In this document: one piece after another, positions 37,301 to 49,260 of the stretch | Numbering within the stretch: position 1 is the first letter of the stretch | Layout: each line of letters starts with the position of its first letter | Source: Plantago elongata | Taxonomy: Eukaryota; Streptophyta; Magnoliopsida; Lamiales; Plantaginaceae | NCBI GenBank assembly: GCA_036897095.1 | Contig: JAYMSP010000272.1 | Coordinates: forward strand, 1-61,993 | Direction: 5' to 3' | DNA: 61,993 bases | Program-made: the position numbers and the translations under genes | Notes under the pieces: generated by a model | Told to the model about the DNA's origin: nothing | The model's database searches: none | What the model saw: the letters and a program-made list of their open reading frames with translations, nothing else

Positions 37301-40300
37301 CCACATAAACCAACAGATATAGCAGAGTTACATGCTTTAGGATTCATTCATGATGAGGACAAAATGTAAGCTACTCAAATGAAAATGTTACTCGTAGACA
37401 AAGCTCAAATGCCCAAATTTAAAAAAAAAAAAAGAACAGATATTTAGTGGAATTTTTCATATAAATATTCAAGGATATTGAGCAACAAATCGCGCATGTT
37501 TTGCCAGTTTTATACGCCTTCGCTCCTCAGCCTCCGTGTCAACTCTCTCATTAGAGTCCCCAGCATAAGGGTGATCGCCCTCATGCTTCTCGCCGGTCTC
37601 CAAGTCTTCAAATTCGCCAAATACATTGTCATCATCATTTTCATCCTCACCATTGGTACTCTTTATGGGTTGGTTGCGCAAAGACGCCTTCTTCCAGTCT
37701 CCAGTCACAAAACGGTCACGGATACTTGCAATTAGATCTTCATTCCCCCAATCCTTCTGACTACCAATACTTAGAAATTTTGAACAGTCATTGCGGTCCA
37801 CTTCGTTTTCATCAATCCCCTCCTTAGACTTCTGCAGAAACCAAACGATGAAGCAATTACAACACAAAATCTACCAACAGGGTTTGATAGCCTAATATCT
37901 AATTTCAAGTGGCCAAATTCATTCTAATTCTTGAATTGGCATTTCACTGACTGAAAGGTTAGGACGGAGATAGATGGCATAGTATACCTGGTTCCCTTCT
38001 CCTTTGGGCCTAAAGAACTCATCATCCTCACTGCCCGAGGCGCTTATCTCCTGCATTTCATTCGGCGATTTTGATGCAGGCTTTCCATATACAAGCTGCA
38101 TAAGGTTAATGTTTTGTCTTGCTGCAGTTCTTTGAGCTAGTGATTCTTTCCATTTAGAAGCATTCCCCATCTCATCTTCTGCAAGAGAAACCATCAGCAA
38201 GTAAGAAAATGTTCACCTTTACTGAACAAATAACAGTATCAGAAGCGAAAACACAGAAGAGGGTGTGGGAGCAACGAAAGACATCTTGTTTCTCAAATGC
38301 AAGTGCTTGCTCACTAGATGTCAAACCAAATAGGAACATACCATGATTATCTTCATCTGCTGAAGATGCATCTTCACTGTAATATCCATCATTATCTGTT
38401 TCGGCTGTAATATCCAGATCACTGTCATCTTGATCATCTACATCCAAATCCTGCATTTGAAGTTAGATGGCAAAGCTGAGAACAAACTTACATCAATATA
38501 TATCAGTGTATAGGGCAAGTCTACTAAAAGGCCTGATTTTCCAATAGGAAAGACCACATTATACTAGTGTAATCTAGGTAAGCATGCCTAACACTTAAAT
38601 TGAAGAAATGGCCTTTCCAAATGTTTAGGAAAATCGAGCCTTTTTCAAGAATTAACCGAAAGGTAAAGCAGAATTCACCTTCAGATCATCCAGATCCCCG
38701 TCATCTTCAAACACTGTTTTTCTTCTCACTCTCCCTCCATGATAGTCAAGTTTCTCCTTCAAGTTGCCAACACTAGGCGACTTGAGCTTTGTTGGTGAGT
38801 CATTTTCTTCATCTGAACTATCATCAATAGTTGCTCCAGACAACTTTTCTGAGATATTCTGCTCTTCATCTGAGGATGCCAGACCGTCTTCATCCTCAGA
38901 GGAGCTATCTCCAACTGTTTCACCACGTTCATTTTGTGTCTGAGAATGATACTGTTCTATAGGCTCCAAAGTAGAGTCACGTTTAGCCACATCATCAGCC
39001 TCAACTGAAGCGCCGGGTGCTTCAGATAACAACAAATTAGGCCTATTTCCGAATAGTGAAATGGAACTCTGTTCTAATTTTTCGTCAACCGAATACTTTG
39101 TATTCTGCAATGATTTAACCAATTCAACACCAACATCCCGCTGGGTTCCTGAAATAGCACGAATTACATTAAAGAAAAGAAATATATTATGCAAAAAATA
39201 TATATATCCTATTTGGCTGCAATAACCTGTAACTAGAAATCACAATAATAACATAGTGAAACTCGCAAGGAACTTAACGCATGAAGAATCTCCCCATATT
39301 CCAACTAATAGCAATCCTTTTGACACAACACACAAGGAGACAGAAGAACCCTGTTTTTTTAGGGGGTTTTCTACTTTTTTGAGGTTTTTTTTTTACTTTT
39401 TATTTTTTTCAACTATTAGCAATCCTTTTTTTTTTACTTTTTTGCTCGAAGATAACACAAAAGCCCACATAACATATCACAGTAAAGGATCTCTGTGATG
39501 AGTATCATATGACACATTGCAACAGCAGAGACATATTAAGTGCAGTGCTTTAACCTTCTTCTGCTCCTTGACCATTAGTCTCATCACCCTTCGAGAACTG
39601 CACAAAACGATCATGTATATTAATGTAGACAGCATCCTTGTCATAGAGGAGATCTCCTAATCCAGACATAGGAGCATAAAACAATTTTTCCTTGTCCCGC
39701 AGTCCCTTCTTTTTGGCAGCTGATGGTAAGGGGCATGGATCAGCCAGTGATGTGACTCCAACCAAAGGGTAATCACCCACCCCAGCAATATGAGCCTGTT
39801 TCATTTCATAAATCATCGAATTATACACTAATAAACACACCTAAATATAACTGACACTGATTTCCTATATCTAGAAACAACATTCAGAAAGATTTATATT
39901 ATCTTAAGAAGAAACATAAATCACGAATCACAGAGGAGGGGCTTCAGATAATACCTTTGTTCCCTTCTTCAGATTACAGCCGCGTAAATAACCATATAAG
40001 GTAATATTCCTATCACATTTACTATTCATGTGAACCTTTTCAGGAGCAGTAACATCTTCAAAACGATCTGCCAGGATGTAAGGATGAGAAATTCTCCACG
40101 AAAGGGGAGGGAATTTCATAACAGAAATAAATCTTGCCAAATTAAGCACTTCACGTTTTGTGTACCTGATGACAACCAGGTCAATGAGAAACAGTGTAAC
40201 CGAAGCAATTGCTTAAAGTTAGATTTATTAAAAATGGAGTAAAAACTAGCATCTACCAGCTTACTTGTTATTATAAAGGCCAGATAAATAAAATAACTTC

Positions 40301-42138
40301 GCCCCATCATAGATCTCTGTCCAGAATCGATGCTTGAGGCGTTGCTTTGTTTTCTTAAGTTTCTTTACATCCTCGAATTTGTCAAGATGTGTAAGAACAC
40401 CCATCACTTTAGGGAAACCATGAGTTTGCATAATGTTCAGGAATTCGAAGGTTTCCTGCAAAAGGAAGTGTGCAGGTCCATGAGTAAGTTGGAAGAAAAT
40501 TTGTTAAGTAGTGCATATAGATTGCAATGTGTTGTATTTAACCTCCCTTTCTTGTCATTTCCAAACAGTTACGCTCCTATATTATTTTGTATTTCAATAT
40601 CACTTGCCTAACTAGGTAGTTCACACTTCACACTCTATACTCCAATTGTAGATTGCAAAGGATGGTAAGTAGTAATAAAATATAAATCTCACCATTTCAA
40701 AGCCATAGCTTCCATCAATGAGTAGCAAAGCTAGATCAGCAAACTTGGCGCAATCTATCATCCCATTGATATCATTTGGACACTCCACAAATTGAAGTCG
40801 CCTTTGTTTGCCTAGTTCGTATATCAATCATTACTTCTCTAATTAAAATAATTAAATTAAAACACAAATATATTCTTTAAAAAAATGAATAGAGAATGAC
40901 AATGCATTAGTAGCAGACTGCTTTATATACTCCAAGCAAAAGATGATGTGTGTATAACACCACTTGTCATACACTAAAAATTTGTCAAGAAATTTTTACC
41001 AGGCTAGAAAAAACGTCTTGGAAAACTTGTATGTCTCATCTTTCAGTTGAAAACTTAAGCACAGTGGTGAAAAAAAGAAAGAATTGAAGCCAACCTGATA
41101 CAATAGTGATTGGTCCACGAACCTCAGGCAAATTGTGCTTGCTGTAATGCTTTATAAGACACTTGATCAACAACGACTTCCCCACCTTCAATTCATCAGC
41201 GGAAATTCTCATTGTCATCATCACCATAATACCATATCAATTATGTCAACACAAGCAACCACAAAACACAAGTAAACCACAAACCTGCGGAGGTCCCTGT
41301 ACTACAATCACATACGGAGCAGGTTCTCCAGTGCTCCTGTCATTCATAGGGACATGCAATCTTTTCTGCTCTTTCTCCGTAGCTCGTGATTGCAATCGCT
41401 TAGATTTCACAGATGAAGTAAAAGCAAACGCCTACAGCACAAACATTCATCAGCTAAACATAAGAAACATAAAATAGGTTCATCTGAACAGTTCCAAACA
41501 GTACTAATCAGAATCCATCAAATTCCATCACACAATAATCCAATACCAGCAAAATAGAGCTGAATTACATCAAAATAGAGCTGAATTACATAAAATGTCA
41601 TCGCAAAAAGTAATCCGATACCAGTAGAGCTAAACTGAAGATACAGTGCTAGTGCTAATATAAAATGCCTGACACAACACATTAGCAAACATAATCTCAT
41701 GAATTAAAATATATCACACATAACATGAATTCACAAACACAATAGTAAACAGAAATTTAACAATACAATTATACAAAATTACTCAATGCAGCAGAATGGA
41801 GCTGGATAAGAAATTGAGTGTGTTCGTTGGTTGAGATAACATGAATTCACAAACACAATAGTAAACAGAAACTTAACAATACAATTATACAAGATTATAC
41901 AAAATTACTCAATGCAGCAAAATGGAGCTGGATAAGAAATTGAGTGGTTCGTTGGTTGAGTAGTGGAATTGGATAAGACCTTAGGGTTGTTGATCTTCTT
42001 CTGCTCCTTGGTAAGCTCATCGTTGTTATAAGTGGCGTTTTGTTTGGATTTCTTCTTAGCAGAGGCTCCGGATTTTCGAGTCCGATGAAGCTTGTGCGCC
42101 TGGTCATCTGTTTTGTTGTGTGTTGGAGTTTCCACCAT
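34330..42138 (-). CDS. BMS1: Ribosome biogenesis GTPase BMS1
   Basis: A nucleolar GTPase of the 90S pre-ribosome, needed for 40S assembly with RCL1. Eighteen exons on the minus strand (high-low): 42138-41980, 41431-41285, 41185-41095, 40811-40693, 40455-40265, 40165-39955, 39795-39555, 39148-38679, 38450-38342, 38178-37988, 37831-37479, 37141-37048, 36976-36758, 36669-36430, 36134-35925, 35255-34986, 34853-34650, 34494-34330; 1227 aa, near the size of yeast and human BMS1. Basic N-terminus; Walker A GPPQVGKS at 99-106; switch-side VECPND; a THLD in place of NKxD. A long acidic, Ser-rich middle follows, then the conserved C-terminal BMS1/TSR1 domain ([39 protein letters not shown]), and a Lys/Arg-rich end. 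The intron after exon 11 is a probable AT-AC intron. Confidence 0.95.
35770..35792. repeat. (AAT)n microsatellite, BMS1 intron 15
   Basis: About eight AAT units followed by a few GAT units, inside the intron between exons 15 and 16. It has no coding role. Confidence 0.85.
37142..37478 (-). other. Probable U12-type AT-AC intron in BMS1 (intron 11)
   Basis: On the minus strand the intron begins ATATCCTTG, an exact match to the U12 AT-AC donor ATATCCTT, and ends CAGTTTAC. A branch-site-like TCCTTAAT sits with its last A 11 bases from the end, within the usual U12 distance. Removing 37478-37142 joins ...GTT GCT CA to A GCT GAT GGG, reading [15 protein letters not shown], which keeps the VAQ residues expected from other plant BMS1 proteins (from memory, RFDAQYDGSELPE). 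A GT-AG alternative (TTT|GTTGCT ... TTCCAG|TTTACA) is also in frame but has a poor donor and replaces VAQ. Confidence 0.75.
41721..41958. repeat. Tandem duplication (~116-120 bp) at the start of BMS1 intron 1
   Basis: The unit beginning TAACATGAATTCACAAACAC occurs at 41721 and again at 41837, each running to GTTCGTTGGTTGAG. The duplicated segment at ~44224-44338 has a single copy, so this arose after, or was lost since, the larger duplication. Copy 2 abuts the exon 1 splice donor. Confidence 0.85.
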
Positions 42139-42843
42139 TGTGGTTGGCTGGAATTGAGTTGTGCGAATGGAGCTGGTGTTTTAGCTCAGTCGACGCCAGC
42201 GGCGGAGGTGGTGATTGAGCAGAACGGAAGAAGAAGGTTTAAGTCCAGCGGCGGAGGTGGTGATTGAGGAGAACGGAATAAGAAGGGTTTAAGTCCAGCG
42301 GCGGAAGTGGTGATTGAGCAGAACGGAAGAAGGGTTTAAGCAAGAGTTTACAGTTTAGGTTACTTTTTTTCTGTTTGCCTCTTTTTTTCTTTAAAAATCG
42401 ATGAGCTTTGTCGTGAGAAACTGACTTAATTTTAATAGTCACCTTCAATTACAACTTCTCACTCACACCTATAAATTAAAAAGTATATATATAAATAAAG
42501 GGTATAATAAGTAAATAAAATATGATGAAATTTTTTTATTTAATGGTAAATTCAATGTATATTCATTTAACTCTCTTTATTTTTTTATTTTTTCTATTCA
42601 ATGGTAAATTCATTTATTTAATTTATTTTAAAAAATTATTCAATCTAAACAAAACTATATTATATCTAATTCCTCCCGTTTATGAGCATATAATTTAAAA
42701 AATTATAGTCTAAACATTGTTCTTTACTATGTGAGTTTTGAAAACGTAATTTTCATTAGTCATTAATAGTGAATTTTTTTAATTAAATTTATAGTAAAAA
42801 ATTCGCTACTCCTGACATATATTTCTGCGTTCGTCCCTGTTTG
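42139..42843. other. BMS1 5' flank
   Basis: Contains the 5' leader and promoter of BMS1 (read right to left). At 42196-42340 there are three tandem ~50-base copies of a unit beginning CCAGCGGCGGAGGTGGTGAT and ending AAGGTTTAAGT. Beyond 42470 the DNA is AT-rich with no gene. Confidence 0.6.
42196..42340. repeat. Tandem repeat, 3 x ~50 bp, in the BMS1 leader/promoter
   Basis: Unit starts at 42196, 42245 and 42295; each carries GCGGCGG, GGTGGTGATTGAG and AACGGAA. The sister segment at ~44640-44700 has one unit only. Confidence 0.88.
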
Positions 42844-44125
42844 TCATGTTTATAAATTATTAAAAAAGCTACCTAACATGGCCACCTCCAATAGATAATA
42901 AATATTCGCAACTTCAATATTAATTTGTCATGAAATATACTTTTTTCCACATATTTATATTATCATTACTTTAACTTTTTACATAAAACTACACGTTAAC
43001 TCTAGTATGTGAAGTTTCGGAACGGAGCAGTGAGTATAAAAGAATGAGAATAAAAATTAAAAAATATAATAAATAGAGTAGGAGATATAATACAGTGGGA
43101 CATTTAATTTTCAAGTTAAAGAAGTAAAAAATGGTTTGGGACGGTAAATGGAAAGTGAAAATTGAATTCGAAGGACAAAGTATATGTCAATTTGATCACA
43201 TATATTCAACATCATAACATATGAAGGCATGGTAGGGCCGGTGTGATTCCATGCAAGATGTTCAACCCTATAGAGCCGTAACTTTTGTGGGCCCAATTAG
43301 ATAAATGTTTGAAGTAGGCTAGGGTATTTAAAATATAAAATTTAAATTGTCACGAATTTTTAATTAATTAATTTAAATAACTCCTCAAATCTTACATTGA
43401 TATTCAGTATACATAGAATATTTCTAATTGTAAACTTCAAATAACTCTTAGAATTTAACACTTTTAAGAATGATATGTTTGTTACATATAAATTTAGAGT
43501 TTAATTTAGACATATACGAGGAGTGCTTTTGTATAAGGTACACTAGACGCCATCTTATATATGCAAGCTTTAGACTTCTACAAAAACTTATAGGTTTTGT
43601 TTAAAGTTCCTTATTTGACTCGTTAATTATGTTTTATTTTCCTTTTCAAAAATTATTATTCATTATTTTTTGTGTTTTAATATGTTTTTCAAGATTCAAT
43701 TAATTTCTACATGGAGATTTATAAGCGTTAAAATTTAATTTATTTCTAAATTATTGGAAAGAAGGTATTTAAAAATCTATATGCATTTAATGTCGAACAT
43801 TATAAACTCGCTTAAATTATACATATTTATCGAAGGCAATAATTATTTTTTTACTGGAACACAAGACTAGAGGTATCGGGTACAAAATCGGATCGATCTA
43901 TCCTAAATTTTGGATGTCTTTATGTTCAATCCGAAACATTGGATTAGATTTGGATCAATCCCATTTTGGGTCGGATTGAACTCGAAGAATTCAAATTTTA
44001 ATTGTAAGAAAAAAATTATAAAATAAAGATGAATCGAAGTTAAATTTGTTTGTGTATTTCATTATAATAAATGATATGACAACCAATCAAATTGAGTGAA
44101 GAAGAATCAATTGAAATATAATTTT
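42844..44125 (+). repeat. Segmental duplication, left block, copy 2
   Basis: Matches 32112-33235 in the same orientation. It includes ~175 bases (about 43266-43440) absent from copy 1. At ~44125 it passes directly into a copy of the BMS1 first-exon region, which in copy 1 lies ~8.4 kb further on. Confidence 0.85.
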
Positions 44126-44830
44126 AGCCTTAGTAGAGCTAAAATGAATATACAGTGCTAATATGAAATACCTGACACAACACATTAGCAAACATAATCT
44201 CATGAATTAAAATATATCACACATGATATGAATTCACAAACACAATAGTAAACAGAAACTTAACAATACAATTACACAAAATTACTCAATGCAGCATAAT
44301 GGAGCTGGATAAGAAATTGAGTGTGTTCGTTGGTTGAGTGATGGAATTGGATAAGACCTTAGGGTTGTTGATCTTCTTCTGCTCCTTGGTGAGCTCATCG
44401 TTGTTAGAAGTGGCGTTTTGTTTGGATTTCTTCTTAGTAGAGGCTCCGGATTTTCGAGTCCGGTGAATCTTGTGCGCCTTTGTTTGGATTTCTTCTTAGT
44501 AGAGGCTCCGGATTTTCGAGTCCGGTGAATCTTGTGCGCCTGGATATCTGTTTTGTTGTGTGTTGAAGTTTCCACCATTGTGGTTGGCTGGACTTGAGTT
44601 GTGCGAATGGAGCTGGTGTTTTAGCTCAGTCGACGCCGTTGGGCGGCGGCGTGGTGATTGAGCATAACGGAAGAAGAAGGGTTTAAGCCAATAGTTTACA
44701 GTTTAGGTTATTTTTCTTCTGTTTGCTCTTTCTTGTCTTAAAAAATCACTGAGCTTTGTCGTGATAAACTGACAATGTGACTTAATTTTAATAGTCACAC
44801 TTCAATTTCAACTTCTCACATAGTCACACC

Positions 44831-44883
<53 letters not shown>

Positions 44884-44940
44884 ATATATAAAGGGTATGA
44901 TAAGTAAATAAAATATGATGAATTTTTTTTATTTGTATAA
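44126..44940 (-). pseudogene. Truncated BMS1 copy: exon 1, part of intron 1 and promoter only
   Basis: This segment matches ~41620-42545 (BMS1 intron 1 start, exon 1, leader, upstream DNA). On the minus strand, from 44578, it reads MVETSTHNKTDIQAHKIHRT against [20 protein letters not shown] of BMS1. Exon 1 is broken by a 62-bp tandem duplication (44417-44478 and 44479-44540), which shifts the frame. Exons 2-18 are missing. It is the right end of a tandem duplication that has lost its middle, and it retains the BMS1 promoter side. Confidence 0.86.
44839..44880. repeat. (TG)n microsatellite
   Basis: About 20 TG units flanked by TA-rich sequence, in the promoter side of the truncated BMS1 copy. 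The corresponding place in the intact BMS1 flank (~42480) has only TATATATA, so it expanded after the duplication. Confidence 0.92.
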
Positions 44941-47900
44941 TGGAAAGTTAAAATTAATACGTATCGAAATGAAACACCAGAAGTTAAAATTAAAATAGAT
45001 GAAGTAATAAGCATGTGAAGGTGTTTATAGTTGATAAGAGGTCGTGGCTCAAATGTGACCGGCAAAATCTTGTATCTCAAGTTGCCGCTTTTTAGCACGA
45101 CTGATTTTATGGTGAAATTCTGAAAATTTCCTGGTCAAGTTTAATCGTTGAATTGTTTGTATCTTTTAAATACTAATTTATAAATTGAAATTAATGAATT
45201 CGTACTTAAAAATATTATTTGTCAGCTTTCTTAACAGAATGAGAACATACAAACTACAAGTCTATTCATTTAAATCAACAATACACATTGAAGCAAGAAC
45301 AACAAAAAATTGTATGATTACAAATAAACGTAACAAACATTGAAGCATACACGATTCAATTATGGGTTTCAATCTCTAATAGTCTTGAAATGATTCGGAG
45401 GATCCATCTACTATGAAGTGAATCAACAATATTACTGCAAGATCAGGAAGAAAATTTCATCTTGTAACACAACTCGATCCATATTTGTTTCACTAATTAC
45501 AAAAGTGTAGTTTAGGATGGTATGGTAAAAAAATGTATTATTTACTTATAACTGCATATTTCTAATTATGAGAGCAAAATCTTCATATATTGTGTTAGGC
45601 ATTTTAATTGGTCTATTGGAATTGGGACTTGGGAGTGAGTTTGAAACATTTCATTCCAGGATTACTATGATAGCGGTGTCGACAAGGGGAAACTTGAGGT
45701 CATGTGGTGAGATAAGTGAAGATTGGTGTAAATTCATAGCTCTTAAAAAATATAGTCGTTGGTTATATATATATATATATATATTAACACAAAGAAAATT
45801 GTTGGCACAAAACGGTTATTCAGAAACATTAAAAGAAACTATTTAATCTGGACTTTGAAATAAGCGCAACCTCACTAAGAACACATGATCCAGTTGTACT
45901 ACCTTTAAATATAAGTACAACAAGCTCATCGGTGGCATCATGCACATGATACATTTTTCAATGGGGCTCCAAGACTCCACGATGGATGAAACGAAGGTGA
46001 GAGCTATGCTCGAAGGGCTGTAAATAGCTTTGAAAAGTTAAATTTGATTCAACTGCTCTTAATAAATTAATGTGAAAAATAACTCACAAAAATATTCGTA
46101 AGACATCATTGACTAGCGTTGAATTCTACTACATAATCCATAGGAGTGGAGTTCGAAGAGATTAATTTATGAGTAAATATAGTAGAAGGAAAGATTTTTC
46201 TAATTTATAGGAAAATTCAATTTTAACAACAACAGACCGATCATGGACAATATAAAACCGGTCAGTATCTTTTATATAAATACTCTAAATAAACAACACA
46301 ATACTATTTCATAAATCTATACCAATCAACATCTTTCTCTCACTAAAAAAAATCTAGTGAGATAACCATTTATCCCCAAATCTCTCTATGTCGATATGTG
46401 ATAGTGCTCATTTTTCATCCATGTCGGAGTATCTCGCTGGCGACATTCCACGATATTGGCGATCGAAAAATGTTCCGCTGAACTCCGATCGGCAATTCCA
46501 ATCCCAATCGACATCAAATCAGTGTCGATCCGATCTGTTATGGTAAATGAGGCGGAGCTGTGGTGCAAGCCGAGCTGCAGTCCGGTAACAACAATTCACT
46601 GCTCACTGCCATTTCCTTATTCATCTAATTGATCTCAAGTAGCTCTCTTTAATTTAATTTTATTAATGTATTTTGGAGCCTCAAATGTGTGTGCTATTGT
46701 GTAGTCTATATTCAATTGATTTTTCACAAGTGGAGGAAACAATTTGGGAATTAGATCATTCTTTAATAGATGATACTTTCTCATACGAAGGTTGGGCTAA
46801 AGACAACTCATATGTAAATTTCATACTGATAGTTGACCATGTTCTTTGAGTGTGGATCAAGATACTCAAAGTTGATTCCATGTTTGGATCGGCATTTAAT
46901 TGCTCAGAATAAATTGATTATATTTGGAAGTAGACCTGAAATTAGTATTGTAAAAACTGAATAATTTCGAAATCATGTTATTTGGTGTTTTATCATTGTT
47001 TAAAAAAAATATATTATAATTTTAATAGCTTGTGTTATAGTTTAAGCAGTTACGTTTTTAGCGCATATATTTTATAGTTTTAAGACCTATCATTATAGTT
47101 TAAAAAAGCAATGTTAGTGTTTTTAGCTCCAAATGAAATATTTATGATTTAACTTTTGCAAATGCTTAATAATAGTTTAAAAAAACATTGTTATAGTTTA
47201 AGAGACACCATTATAGAGTTAGTCATCAATTATATTATTTTTAACTTGTGTTGCATGTTTTAGTTTTCTTATATAGAATTAAGAGGCATTGTTACAATTT
47301 TAAGGTTCACTATTATGATTTTAAGCTTCAATGTTACTATTTTAGCTTGCATTGAATATTTTTGTCTACTATTAGTTTTAGCTCATATGTCATAGTTTTA
47401 ATACATATTGTCAATTTTAAGTATAAACATTGGACTTTAAACTTTTGATGAAATATTTATGATTTGATTGCTTGCAAATGTATTCGAATAGTTTTAAGAT
47501 GAATTGTTCTAGTTTTACAAGTCTCTGTTGTTATTTTAAGCATCAATGTTACTGTCTGTGTTGTATGTTTATGCTATGCTATAGTTTTAATTATTACTGA
47601 TATGGTTTTAAAGCATCAATTATACTCTTTTTGGCTTGTTTTACATGTTTCTTTTTTGTTTTAAGTCCTAATGAGAGTTATTATTATATTAACCTTGTCA
47701 GTGAATGTTTTAAGCAGGTGATGACGATGACATTGAGTTTGATGATAGGCCGCTCAAAGGTGTAAAGCAAGAAGCATAACCAACAAAGAGGCGGCAAGAC
47801 GAAATCACCCACAAGTTTAATCCCGAAAAAAAAAAAGCATATTTTAACATCTGAGCTTGCATTTGTAAAAAAAAGAAGTACCAAATGCACGTTTCTTGTA

Positions 47901-49168
47901 ATTTTTTTATGTGAGAAAAGATGTTGTAAAACTTTTGAATGACTAAATATTTCAAAATTGTGAGTACATGTCTCGAGTAGTTTATTGTAAGCTTATTTAT
48001 TAATATTTTAATTAGTCCCCGAAACTTTTAAATTTATTTAAAGGTGGTTTAATGATATTAAACTGTCATTGGAAAGTATAACAAACCATCTTATAAATTA
48101 TCATGTAGCTTCTTAAATACATTACTCTTAAAAATTAGCAAATGTGATTGACCCATTAAAACTATCACATGATATACTAAAATATTAATAAAATACGTTA
48201 ACACTTTAACTAAAACTATCAATGATATCAACTTAAAACCATAACATAATCTATTAAAAGTATGATGAAAAATGTGTCTCATCAATTTTATAAGAAACTC
48301 AACCAGTCAGATCGTTAAACTCAAAAACCTAAAAAAATCTTCACTTTTCTATTACTTAAGAAAATTTTATCTTTTTTAAGACTTCAGTATAATTTATTCG
48401 AAAACCATTTTACTAGTCAAATAGAAAAGTTGAGTTAAAATAAATTTGTTAGGATTAAAAATTTGGGATTCCCTCCACTTTGGCTCCCTCCTTTGAAGGA
48501 AAAATAACTAACATAAGGATGTAATTTTCCTTCCTCCATATATTAAAAAAAAAATTGTTAGAACACACAGCAAAGAGCAACGTTCTTGTACAAAGTCATG
48601 CTTCTTGTGACTTGAAGAAAACCATACATATTCTAAAACACACATCCTGGCACACTTGCTCAATTTATCAATAAGCAACTGGCACACTTACTCAATTTAT
48701 CAATAAGCAACTGATTCATAATATAATAGTTCACATGCCAAGTTTATTAAGCAACTGATTCAATAAGATAATAGTTCGCATGCCAAGTTTATTTTGAGTA
48801 AATGACGAAGGATATGTTTAGCAAAATTAACATAAAAGTTAGTTAGTAACTGATTAATTAGTTGGTAGTTAATCAAGTAATATTTTTTTATCAATAAAAT
48901 TAGCTGAATTGTTTGAGAAGCTGTATTTTCACATAACGAACTTTTTTTTTATAAAAAAATTGATGAAGTTGAAAAATTAGTAATAAATATTCCTTAAATA
49001 AGCTCTTGGAGCTTATAAACTAACATTGTGCAAAAACACAATCTAGCTCCAGTGTGTGACATACTCATATTTCACCTTTCTTATAGTGTATTACCTGGAG
49101 ATATCCACACAATTTATTACAATTACAAATTTTATGCGTTATAACATTATATTAATATATGACTTGTT
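44941..49168. other. Gene-poor, repeat-rich region
   Basis: No gene could be supported. 46273-46280 is a good TATA box (TATATAAA) in front of a 52-codon open frame at 46388-46546. The stretch ~46980-47660 is a degenerate array of ~25-base units (ATTGTTATAGTTTTAAG variants), and ~48090-48270 carries related words in the opposite orientation. The stretch 48650-48790 has a short tandem duplication containing CTTACTCAATTTATCAATAAGCAACTG. A (TA)n run lies at ~45765-45785. Confidence 0.5.
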
Positions 49169-49260
49169 TTTACTTTTAAACGGCTAAGGGATAGACTCGA
49201 ACCCCGACCTGTTGGTTGGAGTTGAATCGTCTTACCAATTGAGCAACGCTTTGTTGTCCA
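49169..49260 (-). mobile_element. Short SINE-like (tRNA-derived) insertion with target duplication
   Basis: On the minus strand an A-box-like TTGCTCAATTGGTAAGAC is followed ~30 bases later by a B box, GGGTTCGAGTC, and an A-rich end (TTTAAAAGTAAAAAC). The insert is flanked by 17-base direct repeats at 49152-49168 and 49261-49277 (TTAAYAYATGACTTGTT, two differences). That is the structure of an L1-type retroposed tRNA-derived element. At ~92 bp it is unusually short. Confidence 0.65.

Noticed and set aside
44282..44578. 98-codon minus-strand open frame
   Set aside because: It is the frame-shifted BMS1 exon 1 copy with a 62-bp duplication, reported as a pseudogene.
45568..45846. 92-codon open frame
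   Set aside because: It ends in a (TA)n run, has no family resemblance and no clear promoter.
45941..46019. Short piece reading GLQDSTMDETKVRAMLEGL
   Set aside because: It looks protein-like but is too short to assign, with no neighbouring exons.
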